In this document: in pieces, positions 1-13,181 of the stretch
How the letters are laid out: each line of letters starts with the position of its first letter
Position numbering within the stretch: the first letter of the stretch is position 1
Source: Trissonchulus latispiculum
Taxonomy: Eukaryota; Nematoda; Enoplea; Enoplida; Ironidae
Direction: 5' to 3'
Assembly: GCA_030248195.1 (NCBI GenBank)
Contig: JASAND010028146.1
Location: forward strand, 1-64,000
Length of the DNA: 64,000 nt
Notes under the pieces: generated by a model
Told to the model about the DNA's origin: nothing
Seen by the model: the letters and a program-made list of their open reading frames with translations, nothing else
The model's database searches: none
Made by a program: the position numbers and the translations under genes

Positions 1-336
1 TCGAAGATCCAAAATTAATCTCTTTTTACCAGAACTTTGGACAGCAACAGAAAGCGGGCTGACTATCCTGGGCTCCGAACCGCTTTTCAGTTCGGTTACT
101 AAGCCTTCTTGCAGTAAGTTTGCAATAGATTGAACAACAAAATCCGAATTTTCATTAGCTGATCTATTATTTCTCATCTTTTTTGGTGCGGGTTCTGATT
201 AGAAGGGAATAACATAGCCTGACTCGATAATTTTTAGAACATAAGCAGAGGCTTCAATTTTTTGCCAAAACGAAATATGTCGTTGTAAGCACACTTTTAT
301 GCTACAACTGCTGTGAATATTATACTTACATTTCAT
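1..336 (-). pseudogene. Reverse transcriptase N-terminal fragment (left-arm copy)
   Basis: Reverse complement of the RT start at about 18,711-19,046, including the conserved stretch ending RLILDLR. It is cut by the window edge. A stop near 200 breaks the frame where the right copy reads through. Confidence 0.7.
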
Positions 337-343
337 GATTGGC

Positions 344-1085
344 TCACTGCTTGGATTTGGTTCTGTCCGGGCAATCCGGAGGCCCAATGGCCTGTCTTAC
401 CACATTCGAAGCATGGGTATTTGGCCTGTTTAGGTCGGAAACCACTGTTGCTGGCATAGGGCGAGGAGAATCCGCCTTGGCTAGGACCTGCCTGGAAAAG
501 GCTTGGAATCGTTGGCTATTGCTGTTGTTGTGGGTAGTAGCCTGGGTATTGGAAACCGTAGAACCATGGACGTTCACACCGGGTGCCCCCGCGCCCGCGG
601 GGGCCTGAACGAAGGGGCCGCCCGAAAGGCCCAATCGCCGCTTCTTCAGGGCCCTGGCTTCCGCAGATCGTATCTTTTTCTCATCCTCCGAATCCGATGC
701 CAAATCGTCGCCTTCATATTCGTCTACCACGTCCCAGCCTGACCTATCCGCCAATTTTCTCATCTTTTGACGAAGATCGATCTTGTCTTTCGCGCCTTCG
801 ATGATTTCAGCAATTTTTCTCCAGGGCATCCGGGTCACCGGATTTGATCAATTTTGACGCCTTGGAAAGCTTTGAGCGGAGTTCGTCGTTAAAGTCGCAC
901 TGGGCTTGATTACCCTTATATCTCAGTTTGGGCGGATCAGGATGCTTAGATTTACGACGTTCCACGTCCGCCATCTTTGAATCCATAGCTCTTTTGATTA
1001 GGCTTGACAATTCTTCGGGAGAAATGACAAGTCCGTTGGACTGAGACTCTCCAGCTTCATCTTCTATATTATCGTCATTTGGCAT
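344..1085 (-). pseudogene. gag of YR retroelement, frameshifted (left-arm copy)
   Basis: The reading frame starts at the ATG at 1085 and runs 92 codons to a stop. A second frame overlaps it and carries on to 344, so a one-base shift separates the halves. The C-terminal end contains the remains of a CCHC knuckle, better seen in the right-arm copy. The first 92 residues match the right copy at all but one position (Ile to Val). Gag would package element RNA. The frameshift here is the same one seen in the right arm. Confidence 0.7.
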
Positions 1086-1257
1086 GGTGAATCAATTTGG
1101 CAATAGGGAATTCGAGGGAGAATTCGGCAGAAAATAAAACACTAGTGGTCTGTACAAGTTCAAGCCGTAAAGTGATGATAAAACATTGCATTAACTTAGG
1201 TGGCAGTGAATATGCAAGTTAGATAACTTATTACCCGTGTATATGACCATCAATTAT

Positions 1258-1672
1258 ACTACTGTGGACAAAGTATGCTAAGCATGCTCGGTGCGTAAAC
1301 TCCCTCTCCCCGAAAAGTACAATAAGCACGCGTCTTCATACATACGCTGTGAACGAGCATAGAACATGTTCATACATGATCTTAAAAGTTCAACATATTC
1401 ATAGAACTCATGTCTACTCTCTGATTCTTAAGGCTACCTAAGTTCATTTTATTATTTAATTATAAGTTTATTTAGGTTAGTGCAATTAAAAACTGGTTCC
1501 ACAACTGGTTTTTCTGCTCTTTCCAATGATATAAAAACTGTTGAAGACAACGTTCCTACGGAAATTTTCGTATGCAGAAGTAAATTGCAGGTTTGATTAA
1601 CATGAGCATGCATAGCATGCTTAGTACAGAGTAGCATAAGAGTTTCTTACTCTTATCTATTATGTACTCTTG
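1258..1672. mobile_element. CAAGAGTAC foldback element, left-arm copy (partial)
   Basis: Ends with the family terminus (reverse complement of CAAGAGTACATAATA) at 1658-1672 and contains the hallmark internal GCATGC palindromes and the 'TTTTTATATCATTGGAAAGAGCAG' type core seen in the other copies. Its other end is cut by the YR element at 1257. Confidence 0.7.
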
Positions 1673-2287
1673 TGAAGAACAATCTCAGGTGTTATAACCA
1701 GTTTAACACGGTTATGGTTAAAATACCAATAATATAACTTATCAGATTCAAATCAGATTGAGAATAATAGAAGTGTCTTTTATCTGTTGCTAACTATCCT
1801 TCTTATAAGGTTAATCACTACTTAGTTACTTTACATTGAAGACTGAAAAATTAACCCAAAAGCCACTAATCTTGCATACACAAAAGCTTTGAGGAATCAA
1901 AATTAGCACACATCAATCAATCTAATTAAGCTTAAAGAATTCTATATCAGCCCAAGAGTTATTTTATTTGAGGAATTGAAAGTTAGCCCACATCATTTAA
2001 TCTTTCATGTAGTTTAGGAGAATTCTGATGCAATCCCAAAAGCAATTATATTTGAGCAATCCAAAATTAACCCAAAAGCAATTAACATGTAACCAAGACT
2101 TGAGGAATTAAAAATTTATCAAAAGCTATTAAGTTGAGGTATCCAAATTTACCCCAAAAACATTTAAAGCTAAGTACTCAAAAACACCAAAAAGCAATTA
2201 ATCTTATACGGAACTAGAAATTTAAGGTCATTAAGACTATATAACAAGTGTATCACAAGTGTAGTGTATTTCACCTAAAAACCTAAA

Positions 2288-2883
2288 AGGGTGTCCGTTC
2301 AAACGTCTAAAGTAAAAACATCAAACGTTCATAACGTCTACCGACGAAATGTCTAACGACAAAACATCTAAATTTCTCCATGTTGTGTGACTCGTTTCAA
2401 AACATCTAAAAATCATTTTCTAAAGAAATATAATTTTCAAGCAAATGCAATTTTAAAATCACATGAAATTAAACGATACGTCTAGTTTATTGTTTTATTT
2501 TAAATTGCTTTAGTGTTTAGGTGTTTCTAAAAAGCTAGGGTGTGCACATGGCTTGAAATATTTATTATAGGAGAGTGCGATAGCGAGAGGGGGAATCGTC
2601 GAAATTTTGCATTTTTCGTGTAAAATTTCCAAAATTCAAGATTTAGGCAAGACCCTGTTATCCACACCCGAAGTTTTCAATAGCAAAGTTGACCCAGACC
2701 CACACAAAATAACTATAAAATAATCACCAAAAGTTAGGAAAGTTTAGACGTTTTGAACGTGTGACACAATTTTAGAAAAATTAGACGTTTTTGTCAGTAT
2801 ACGTTTCGTCGCTAGACTTTTCGTCGGTAGACGCAATGAACGTTAGACGTTTTTGAGTTTAGACCTTCTGATAGGAAACCTCA
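2288..2883. mobile_element. ACGTCTAAA-rich MITE, left-arm copy
   Basis: About 120 bp at each end is built of inverted, degenerate ACGTCTA/CGACGAAA motifs, with an AT-rich centre of roughly 300 bp. There is no coding capacity. Termini are inexact, so the borders are approximate. The same unit lies at 16,162-16,752 in the other arm. Confidence 0.6.
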
Positions 2884-4893
2884 GAAAATAATAAAAAATA
2901 CAACACAAAAGCATCATATAAAACCTTGAAGACTTCTTTTCGAATGATTAATTTTACTTTGCCACATGCGATGAGAATGGTCAACGCAAATTTGTCATAT
3001 ATTCAACCGCCTGTAACTCTTGATGGAAACCACGTACAGAAGAAATACGCACGTCGCTGTAAAGCTTTTTTCCTACTATTTCACTTAGAGCATTTTGAAG
3101 CTGAGCTAAGTAAATAATAATAGTGATAAACGTTCGAATATAGTAATAAAATTTCAACTTTTTAAGCCATAATGGTAGCTAGCCAATCACGTGGTCTTAG
3201 ATTCCATATAATTTTCCTAGATTTTTGCAAACCCAAGTAAGTAAATTTAGAGATAAGCTGAAATGTGTGTGCGCGACCTGGGATTTTACACGTTTTTCAA
3301 CTTTGGCAAGCGACCGCTTTGCTAGCTATCGGAGCAACTAAAAAGTGTCCCTGGGTATATTTGCACAAATTTTATATGAAAATGCTCACCAGCTTGGTGA
3401 ATGCTCCACAATCTTTGGAAAAAAACTTGGTCGTGTTTTTGTAAAAGCACTACATTTTGTACAACATAGCATAACAACATAACAACATAACAACGGCAAA
3501 GCAACTGGAAGATGATCGTGCTTCGGATAATATCCTTGTGAGACCTTCAAATCGAACCTTAGTTTAATTTGTGGATTGCATAGCTCAAGAAATAATGGAT
3601 TATTTGATGTTTGCAGAAAGGACAAGTTTTCAACGCCCAGGAAATAAGAAAATTGGCTATATCTCACAATGAAAAGCTAGAAAGTTGCTTGCAAAAGCAA
3701 AATTGTATAGTTGAACGAGATCTTTCGAGTGAATATAGTCATAGCATGCTGCGAAACTTTCAGTAATTGGCAAAAACCGCCTGAAAATCTAGAGTTTTGG
3801 AAGGGATTGTGCGGAGGTGCTAGAACGCTAAACGAACTAATTTTAAGTTTCGTCAAATTTCATCTTGATTTACGTCGTCAATCAACAATACATATGTGCC
3901 AAGAAGGAATCACCACCTTAAGTGGGTGTTCCCTTAATCGCGAAAACCAGTTACAAAAAACAGGCCAAAGAGTAATCAAAATGGCCGAAAAAAAGAAAAA
4001 ATGGCTGCGCCGGACTTTTCTAGTTAACATTTTGAATTTTTTAGAAATTCGACCAAACTTTCGAAATGTTGAGATGTAAAAAAACGTCTAAATGTAAAAA
4101 TTTTATTACAAATTTTGGGGAAACTGCAAATTTTAGAACGAAACTGGAAATTCCCTTCATTAAACACCAAAGTTAAAATCATTAAGAATGACGCAGTCGG
4201 TCTTGGTTAAGCTTTGCTGTCGTATTTTCGAAATGGCAGCATTCATAAATTCCTGATTTATTGTATGTACTTGGAATAACAAAAACTCACTGAGCTAAGC
4301 TTCTACAATAGTTTTTCCTTTTTGAGCTTTCAAAAAGTTACAAATGTTCGTTTGGCTAAAGCTGTACTGACCGGTAACAACTGCTATCACATATTGGCTT
4401 TATTAAAGTATAAAACAAAATTCTAATTCAAAAAAGTTTCGGTTGGAAACCGTTAAATTTGAGAAAAGAAAACCTTTCGTAACAATAGGTTTAAAATCCT
4501 TAGACCTTGTTTAATTTCAGTTATGGATTCTGAACATATACGTAATAGAGATATATATTAGATATTTTTAACATACCCATCAGTTTATAAAATGAGGTTA
4601 TATATATAGAAAATGCAAATTAATTTAACATCAAATATAAAGCATTCTATAGTGTAGCCGACGAATTATTAAAATCGTAACAATCAGACTTTTGCGAATA
4701 TAAAGATGAAAGGGGTTTGGGGGCGGAGGCCCCAGTAAAAGTCGAGACTCTTTCCATTAAAAAATAGCTTCTGAAATTTATTTAGAGCAATCTGGCCTTA
4801 ATTTCTAGTTTCAGAACAATTTTCTTTATTTCGTTAAATGTAAAAAAGTTCCGGATCCGGATGGTTTTGCTGCGGATCCGGATATCAGTAATT

Positions 4894-4895
<2 letters not shown>

Positions 4896-4937
<42 letters not shown>

Positions 4938-4995
4938 ATATATAATATATATAATATTATATTATATAATATATATATAATATAATATATATACA
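4896..4995. repeat. Interrupted (TA)n tract, left arm
   Basis: Alternating TA with occasional A or T breaks. The corresponding right-arm tract (13,985-14,110) has a different length and interruption pattern with more TG steps, showing the two arms have evolved separately. Confidence 0.85.
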
Positions 4996-5309
4996 TATAT
5001 GTGCGTGTGTGTTTATAAATATATAATATCTGGGCGGCTTTGACCCCAGCCCCAGATGCGCTTTTACACTTGTTGTTTTAATAATTGTTTTAATTGTGTC
5101 TTGTATAAGGATTTGTTAAACTCGTGGTAGTCTTCTACTTTTTGTCGCTTTATCTGTACTTAACAATGTGTGTGAAATAGAGTCGGCATTTTATATAAAC
5201 CTGAGTCTGTTGGAAGTCTGCGCTTTATAACCAAGTTTACGTCTTCGTATCTTAAATAATTTACTAACAAGGTTCAGAGTATCTAACGAAGGCGCAGGGT
5301 TGGGTCACG

Positions 5310-5310
<1 letters not shown>

Positions 5311-5366
<56 letters not shown>
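5311..5366. repeat. (TA)n microsatellite, left arm
   Basis: Perfect TA dinucleotide run of about 28 units next to a poly-G stretch (5394-5402). Its mirror partner is at 13,624-13,684. Confidence 0.9.
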
Positions 5367-5367
<1 letters not shown>

Positions 5368-5810
5368 TGGGCTTATTCTAGGGATTTTTTCTTGGGGGGG
5401 GGGCTCCCAAACGTCCGATTGCACAAATGTATACACAAATCAACAAACTTATATACAGGGAAACGTTTCAGTTTTTAAATTCAGGTAATTTGGGTAGTTC
5501 GCAAATGTTCAAACATTTTCGATATCAACGTATTTCGATTCAATACATAAATTTCAATATATCAAGATATTTCGCGAAATGTGTGAATCTTGCAAACAAT
5601 AAAAAGTGCCTCTACGTACCCATCGAAATAGCGTGCATGAACAATTTCAGCAAATTTGGTGGTAGCAGTTATAAGAAAATCAATTCAGGAAATTTTGTCA
5701 GAATACAGTCAGCCAACCGAGGAAATGCACTTAAGAGTTTTTTTTTAATATTGCCGTATCTGTACAAATCTTACATCTAAATGTTTCTGATAATGGAAGC
5801 GAAGCCTTAA

Positions 5811-6821
5811 GGTGCTGGTATCGCTTTGTGTAAATTTGACCCTATAGGCTCTTATTTCTTTATGAAAGTGGATGAAACTTTCCAAATATACTATTTCGGT
5901 GCTCTTTAACATTCTGGGACCAGTCCCGCATTTTTAGGTGCAAAAGATAAGAAATTTTTGGTTTTTGCCATTATTCTCTCAGTACATAGTCGAGACACCG
6001 GATTGGTTCGTATGGCTGGATAGAGGGCACAGAAATGAACATTTTTGCTTTTACAACTTTTGAGCTATCTCTAGTGGTTAAGTCAGTATAAGCAAAAAAC
6101 GATTTTTGGGGTCCAAAAATGGCCGTTTTCGAGAAAATCAGTTTTTTCAAAATTACTGCCAAATCATATGGACAATTTCAGTTTGCACTTATACTCGATC
6201 GATACACAGTCTCATTGCACATTTTATCAATGCCTATTAGCCGGAGTTTGTTGCTCTAAGCTAGAGATTTGGCAGAAAAACGATTTTGGCAAAACTGCGA
6301 TCATTTTGTTTTGAACATCGATTTCTCAAAAACTACCCAATCGATTGGCGTGATTTTTGGCAGGATGAGAATTCGCACTATTGCGGAGGGACATTTTTCT
6401 TGGTTTGAGCTAAAACATCTCCAGTTTCGAAAAAACGCAATGCAAAGTTGCAAAATTTCGTGTCACCGCACATTTAGTGGATTTTCTTGACCGTTAAGAC
6501 CTGCTGAGCCAAATCCAAAAAAATGTCCCTCGGCCCACATGTCCTTTAGAGAACAGCACATGAAAAAGTTTCGGCCGATTCCACAGTTTTGAGAAATCGA
6601 TGTTCAAAAATTTTTGGCCTGTATTCTGCCTGTAAGATGTTAGTATGTCAGTCAATTTTTGCTATTTTTTTCCAATTTTGCTAGTTTCGTACTTTTATGA
6701 GAATCTACATATTATAAGCTTTAAAATGATGTATAAAGCTCTTTCCAACTCGCAAAATTGCGAAAGTTATAGCGTTTCAAAATATACCCACAAAAGCACT
6801 GCACAAAGGGATACCAGCACC
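5811..6821. mobile_element. TTAA-flanked TIR element (family T1), left-arm copy
   Basis: The ends read GGTGCTGGTATC and its complement GATACCAGCACC, and both are flanked directly by TTAA (5807-5810 and 6822-6825). A TTAA target duplication is the mark of piggyBac-type insertion. The 1.01 kb interior has only short ORFs, so it is non-autonomous. Confidence 0.75.
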
Positions 6822-8015
6822 TTAAGTTTATATACAAATTTTCAGAAAGCTTTAATAAGTCTAAACGGTTTAATACTTCACTGATGCTAACATCGTTTGC
6901 TGCTGAAAACCCATTAATGATCAAGCGCAACACATGCCTAATTTACAGGCTTTCATTTATAATTCATTCATAATTACGGTTTATTTCAATCCTGGGTATG
7001 ATGACTGCAAACCAAACCATTCACCAAACCCTGTCAATAGATTGGTTTATGATTAGTTTTTATTAAGGTGAACAGCGAATTGTGAAGTACTCGATGAGGA
7101 CTGGCTCTATAAGCCGTCTAATTCATGGCTTAGTGTCCTTCGATACAATTACAGAAGCTCTGCACATGGTTTCACCCGATGAGCTGAGCAATTTTGCGAA
7201 AACGTTTACTAAAGTAAGCGGCTAATATCTTCATTTAATAGCAGGATGCCTTATTATACTGTGATTTTGAAACTGTGTCTAAATTCTTTAAAGCAGCCTT
7301 GCATTTTATACAACACAATAATGCATTTTTCTAAGCACTAGTACTTCTTAGATTTACTGCATTCGTTAATTCCAATCCAGGAATGCTGCCTAATCTAGTT
7401 TTATACTAAAAATGTTTTAGAAAGTCCAAACTGTTTCCGATTGGCATAGTGACGAGGTTGGAGTGTAGTCAAAGTATTTAGCACACCGGCGGAATTGTTT
7501 TCCGACAATAAAAATGTGCTGCAACTGAGTTTAAATTGTTTTAATCTTAATTGCGACCATAGACCACCGGCGTAGACCACCGGCATTTAACTGAAATGTG
7601 CCGTAAACCAAGCTTCGGTGAAACTGATCACACATGCGCAAATCGATAAAAGCCGTGTTTGTTTCAGGCATTTTGTGAAGGGGTCAGATAAGGACATTTC
7701 TGTCAGTTCATTGCGTTTTTTAACACTTTTTAGTATACATGTAACTTAAGGCCGCACGTCTTTACGCTTGCTGAGTAATTTTACCTCAGAGTTAAAAGGG
7801 CTGAATGTGTTAAAAATAGGAAAGGAAACGATAATCGATAAAACTGCCACTTATTCACGGGTCCACAAGGGATATATAAAAAACCAATAAAAGATGATAA
7901 AAGTCCAAAACGTGAATACCCAAAACAATGCTCGCATTTCTTTCAGTATATATCGGTTTTGGGTTCTTACACCCTTCTTCAGGTGGATCCTGTTTCTTCT
8001 GTGGTGCAAAATTTC

Positions 8016-8293
8016 AGGAAATGGGAAGGTCGAGGGCAAAGTTATTGATTGGGATGCTGGGAGGGACCACGATACAAAATTTAAAATTTTAAATTCATCA
8101 GCCTCCAATATTCACCCATACAAAATTTCAAAGTTATTGGTCAAAAAAAATTTCAGGAAATGGGAACGTCGAGGGCAAAGTTATTGATTGGGATGCTGGG
8201 AGGGACCGCGATACAAAATTTAAAATTTTAAATTCATCAGCCTCCAATATTCACCCATACAAAATTTCAAAATTATTGGTCAAAAAATCAAAA
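8016..8293. repeat. 139 bp tandem duplication, left arm
   Basis: Two head-to-tail units beginning AGGAAATGGGAA start at 8016 and 8155 and differ by a few bases. The right-arm partner is at about 10,698-10,978. Confidence 0.8.
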
Positions 8294-8959
8294 GTTAGGG
8301 CTGGGGAGAAAGCGTAAAAGTAGTAAGATCCGTCAACTAAACGTCTGCTTTTAATGTCTTCTTGTTATCTTACTGAAACATTTACTGTTCCTTAATTTAC
8401 AGCAACGGAATTTATCAATTTTCTACTTATTTTATTAAAGCTACACATGCATCTGCCAGCTATCCGCTAGCACAACTACTGTATTTGTATTGGAGGCTGT
8501 AAACGTAAACGTACATAAACTTCTGATGTTCATAAAAATAAAGAACTGGCAGAAATTGTTTGAACCCTTCACAAAATGACAGAAATAAACACGGCTTTTC
8601 TCGAAAAACCTGAAGTAATACGTCTTTTCGTGGAATTCGGTATTGTTTCAGGGTTTTCGCGAAAAGCCGGTTTTCCAAATATGACAATGACATATGCATC
8701 AAAACTCATTTAACACCCTAACTTTCATGAATGGGTTGTCGCTCAAAGTTTTCTTTTATGAACTGCCAAAATCTAGTCTTGACTCATTATTACAGCCATC
8801 GTCGACAAATATCATTGACGATCCATTGAAATTTCAACTGACTATTTCACTTGTAATTGTATAAAGAACATAATGCAATAGCCCAAATCTTAACCTTAAA
8901 ATTTAATTATAATTTCTTAATGCTTTTCTTCTATAATTTTCACAGTTAATATAAGTCTT

Positions 8960-9230
8960 CTACTTTAATTCTTCCTTGACCGCTTGACACGCTGTCACAA
9001 GGAAGCCGTCCGTTCCATTAGCACCGGCCAGGGACGTCTGAGTGTGTCCAGGATTCAAAGCAGGTTTTTCTTTTTCCTCTGGACGGGTAACTTGTTGAGT
9101 AGCAGGCGGCGCTTTCTTCCTTTTTCCACAAACACTGGAGTGTGTCCTTGCTGCTTGCAGTGAAAGCACGGCTTTTCTTTTTTGCATTCTTTAGCAATAT
9201 GCTGTTTATTCAAACATTTGAAGCAGCGAA
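8960..9230 (-). pseudogene. BEL/Pao-like gag-pol zinc-knuckle fragment (left copy)
   Basis: Reading leftwards from about 9,225, the minus strand encodes CFKCLNKQHIAKEC, a C-x2-C-x4-H-x4-C knuckle, followed by a second CFHCKQQGH half-knuckle. A one-base loss then shifts the frame, and the downstream frame gives HSSVC plus a Pro/Lys-rich linker. Paired knuckles of this form are typical of BEL/Pao Gag, where they bind RNA. Only about 90 residues survive with no protease or RT after them, so this is a relic. A Ty3-type or other Gag is possible. Confidence 0.45.
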
Positions 9231-9837
9231 CTTCTTTCCGGGGAATATTGTTTCTCTGGTTTAACTCTTAACTTCTTGCAATTGATTTTATATTAATTTT
9301 TGATTAATTACTATTTGAATGCCACAAACGCTGTTTCGACTTGTGGGGATTTCCAGTTGTCTGCAGGGACTTGTGATCTTGTGGCTTGTGGTTTGATGAA
9401 ACTGAAACTGGAAAATCAACTTATGGTGCACTTGTCACAGGCAGGGACTTTGCTTCTGACTAGTGACAAATCGCTGATGGAACCGAATTTGCTTGGGGCT
9501 CGTGAACTTGTGAACTTGTGACTAATGATGAACTTGGCCCCCTGGACCTGGCACGTGAAGGAGGAGAAATTTTGAGGCGTACTGGCTTCGCGAAACCGGA
9601 TTCTGGTGGAGGTGAGCAACCACCCTATGAGTGAACTCCAGGCCAAGGGGGCTGCCCCCCCTCCAAGCCCACGTATGATCTAGGCTAGTTGAAATCCTCG
9701 GATTGATCTAAGTGGAATCTTTTACAGTATATTGCTTACAGTGGTGCCTTTAAACTGTATTTGTTGACTAAGCGAAATTTAGCTTTATTGAATTGCTTCT
9801 GTTTTTTAAAGCTTATCGGAGGGGAAACAGCCAGCTT
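9148..9837. other. Spacer (loop) of the giant inverted repeat
   Basis: About 690 bp that does not recur in the other arm. Its left end continues the minus-strand BEL/Pao zinc-knuckle fragment from the left arm. The rest is unique and I recognise no gene. It includes a stretch with repeated CTTGTG motifs (9,340-9,520) and a C-rich patch near 9,650. Confidence 0.8.
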
Positions 9838-10024
9838 GGACACACTCCAGTGTTTGTGGAAAAAGGAAGAAAGCGCCGCCTGCTACTCAACAAGTTACCC
9901 GTCCAGAGGAAAAAGAAAAACCTGCTTTGAATCCTGGACACACTCAGACGTCCTGGCCGGTGCTAATGGAACGGACGGCTTCCTTGTGACAGCGTGTCAA
10001 GCGGTCAAGGAAGAATTAAAGTAG
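9838..10024 (+). pseudogene. BEL/Pao-like gag fragment (right copy, knuckles missing)
   Basis: Mirror of the left fragment from its second knuckle onward. The repeat boundary falls at CACACTCCAG inside the coding relic, so the first knuckle present on the left is absent here. This makes the right arm the derived side of the junction. The frame ends at the stop at 10,022-10,024, as on the left. Confidence 0.45.
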
Positions 10025-10697
10025 AAGACTTATATTAACTTGAAAATTATAGAAGAAAAGCATTAAGAAATTATAATTAAATTTTAAGGTTTAAGATTTG
10101 GGCTATTGCATTATGTTCTTTTTACACAATTAGCAAGTGAAATAGTCAGTTGAAATTTCAATGGAACCGTCAATGATATTTGTCGACGATGAATGTAATA
10201 ATGAGTCAGACTAGAGATTTTGGCAGTTCATAAAGAGAAAACTTTTGAGCGAAACCGATTCAGTGAAAGTTAGGGTGTTAGTGATTTTGATGCATATGTC
10301 ATTGTCATATTTGGAAAACCGGCTTTTTCGCGAAAACCCTGAAACAATACCGAATTCCACGAAAAGACGTATTACTTCAGGTTTTTCGAGAAAAGCCGTG
10401 TTTATTTCTGTCATTTTGTGAAGGGTTCAAACAATTTCTGCCAGTTCTTTATTTTTATGAACATCAGAAGTTTATGTACGTTTACGTTTACAGCTCCAAT
10501 ACAAATACAGTAGTTGAGCTAGCGGATAGCTGGCAGATGCATGTGTAGCTTTAATAAAATAAGTAGAAAATTGATAAATTCCGTTGCTGTGAAATTAAGG
10601 AACAGTAAATGTTTCAGTAAGATAACAAGAAGACATTAAAAGCAGACGTTTAGTTGACGGATCTTACTACTTTTACGCTTCTCCCCAGCCCTACTTT

Positions 10698-10978
10698 TTG
10701 ATTTTTTGACAGAATAATTTTGAAATTTTAGTAGGGTGAATATTGGAGGCTGATGAATTTAAAATTTTAAATTTTTGTATCGCGGTCCCTCCCAGCATCC
10801 CCAACTCAATAACTTTGCCCTCGACGTTCCCATTTCCTGAAATTTTTTTTGACCAATAACTTTGAAATTTTGTATGGGTGAATATTGGAGGCTGATGAAT
10901 TTAAAATTTTAAATTTTGTATCGTGATCCCTCCCAGCATCCCAATCAATAACTTTGCCCTCAACCTTCCCATTTCCTG
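10698..10978. repeat. 139 bp tandem duplication, right arm
   Basis: Reverse-complement partner of the duplication at 8,016-8,293. Both units are kept with small differences. Confidence 0.7.
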
Positions 10979-12174
10979 AAATTTTGCACCACAGAAGAAA
11001 CAGGATCCACCTGAAAGAAGGGTAAGAACCCAAAACCGATATATACTGAAAGAAATGCGAGCATTGTTTTGGGTATTCACGTTTTTGGACTTTTTATCAT
11101 CTTTTATTAGTTTTTTTATATATCCCTTGTGGACCCGTGAATAAGTGGCAGTTTTATCGATTATCGTTTCCTTTCCTATTTTTAGCAGCCCTTTTACCTC
11201 TGAGGTAAAATTACTCAGAAGCGTAAAGACGTGCGGCCTTAAGTTACATGTATACTAAAAGTGTTAAAAAAACTCAATGAACTGACAGAAATGTTCCTTA
11301 TCTGACCCCTTCACAAAATGCCTGAAACAAACACGGTTTTTATCGATTTGCGCATGTGTGATCAGTTTCACCGAAGCTTGGTTTTTACTGGCACATTTCA
11401 GTTAAATGCCGGTGGTCTACGCCGAAATTGGTCTATGGTCGCAATTAAGATTAAAACAATTTAAACTCAGTTGGCAGCAGACATTTTTACTGTCGGAAAA
11501 CAATCCCGCCGGTTGCTAAATACTTTTGACTACACTCCAACCTCGTCACTATGCCAATCGGAAACAGTTTGACTTTCTAAAACATTTTTAGTATAAAACT
11601 AGATTAGGCAGCATTCCTGGATTGGAATTAACGAATGCAGTAAATCTAAGAAGTACTAGTGCTTAGAAAAATGCATTATTGTGTTGTATAAAATGCAAGG
11701 CTGCTTTAAAGAATTTAGACACAGTTTCAAAATCACAGTATAATAAGGCATCCTGCTATTAAATGAAGATATTAGCCGCTTACTTTAGTAAACGTTTTCG
11801 CAAAATTGCTCAGCTCATCGGGTGAAACCATGTGCAGAGCTTGTCATTAGTATCGAAGGACACTAAGCCATGAATTAGACGGCTTATAGAGCCAGTCCTC
11901 ATCGAGTACTTCACAATTCGCTGTTCACCTTAATAAAAACTAATCATAAACCAATCTATTGACAGGGTTTGGTGAATGGTTTGGTTTGCAGTCATCATAC
12001 CCAGGATTGAAATAAACCGTAATTATGAATGAATTATAAATGAAAGCCTGTAAATTAGGCATGTGTTGCGCTTGATCATTAATGGGTTTTCAGCAGCAAA
12101 CGATGTTAGCATCAGTGAAGTATTAAACCGTTTAGACTTATTAAAGCTTTCTGAAAATTTGTATATAAACTTAA

Positions 12175-13181
12175 GGTGCTGGTATCCCTTTGTGCAGTGC
12201 TTTTGTGGGTATATTTTGAAACGCTATAACTTTCGCAATTTTGCGAGTTGGAAAGAGCTTTATACATCATTTTAAAGCTTATAATATGTAGATTCTCATA
12301 AAAGTACGAAACTAGCAAAATTGGAAAAAAATAGCAAAAATTGACTGACATACTAACATCTTACAGGCAGAATACAGGCCAAAAATTTTTGAACATCGAT
12401 TTCTCAAAACTGTGGAATCGGCCGAAACTTTTTCATGTGCTGTTCTCTAAAGGACATGTGGGCCGAGGGACATTTTTTTGGATTTGGCTCAGCAGGTCTT
12501 AACGGTCAAGAAAATCCACTAAATGTGCGGTGACACGAAATTTTGCAACTTTGCATTGCGTTTTTTCGAAACTGGAGATGTTTTAGCTCAAACCAAGAAA
12601 AATGTCCCTCCGCAATAGTGCGAATTCTCATCCTGCCAAAAATCACGCCAATCGATTGGGTAGTTTTTGAGAAATCGATGTTCAAAACAAAATGATCGCA
12701 GTTTTGCCAAAATCGTTTTTCTGCCAAATCTCTAGCTTAGAGCAACAAACTCCGGCTAATAGGCATTGATAAAATGTGCAATGAGACTGTGTATCGATCG
12801 AGTATAAGTAAACCGAAATTGTCCATATGATTTGGCAGTAATTTTGAAAAAACTGATTTTCTCGAAAACGGCCATTTTTGGACCCCAAAAATCGTTTTTT
12901 GCTTATACTGACTTAACCACTAGAGATAGCTCAAAAGTTGTAAAAGCAAAAATGTTCATTTCTGTGCCCTCTATCCAGCCATACGAACCAATCCGGTGTC
13001 TCGACTATGTACTGAGAGAATAATGGCAAAAACCAAAAATTTCTTATCTTTGCACCTAAAAATGCGGGACTGGTCCCAGAATGTTAAAGAGCACCGAAAT
13101 AGTATATTTGGAAAGTTTCATCCACTTTCATAAAGAAATAGAGCCTATAGGGTCAAATTTACACAAAGCGATACCAGCACC
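12175..13181. mobile_element. TTAA-flanked TIR element (family T1), right-arm copy
   Basis: Inverted copy of 5,811-6,821. TTAA at 12,171-12,174 and 13,182-13,185 flanks the GGTGCTGG termini. Confidence 0.75.

Larger units (their letters stand above)
1..1257 (-). mobile_element. YR (PAT/Ngaro-like) retroelement, left-arm copy, truncated by window
   Basis: Reverse-strand copy of the 5' part of the element at 17,795-22,373. Bases 1140-1257 match its A1 terminal repeat, 344-1085 its gag, and 1-336 the start of RT. The remainder lies left of the window. It is decayed like the right copy, with extra private lesions such as a stop in the linker before RT near 200. Confidence 0.85.
1..9147. repeat. 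Left arm of giant inverted repeat (palindrome)
   Basis: Base 1 pairs with the complement of base 19,046 and base 9,147 with base 9,838, so about 9.1 kb recurs in reverse orientation. I followed the match through landmark blocks: the gag region, (TA)n tracts, TTAA-flanked element, 139 bp tandem repeat and BEL/Pao fragment. Long runs are identical, for example around 3,001-3,060, but there are scattered substitutions and indels, and the net length difference is about 60 bp. The arm starts in the middle of an RT gene, so it runs off the window. It holds no intact host gene. Confidence 0.95.

Noticed and set aside
6645..6884. 79-codon ORF present in both palindrome arms
   Set aside because: Identical only because it lies in a duplicated non-coding TIR element. 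It has an AT-driven composition and spans the element terminus.
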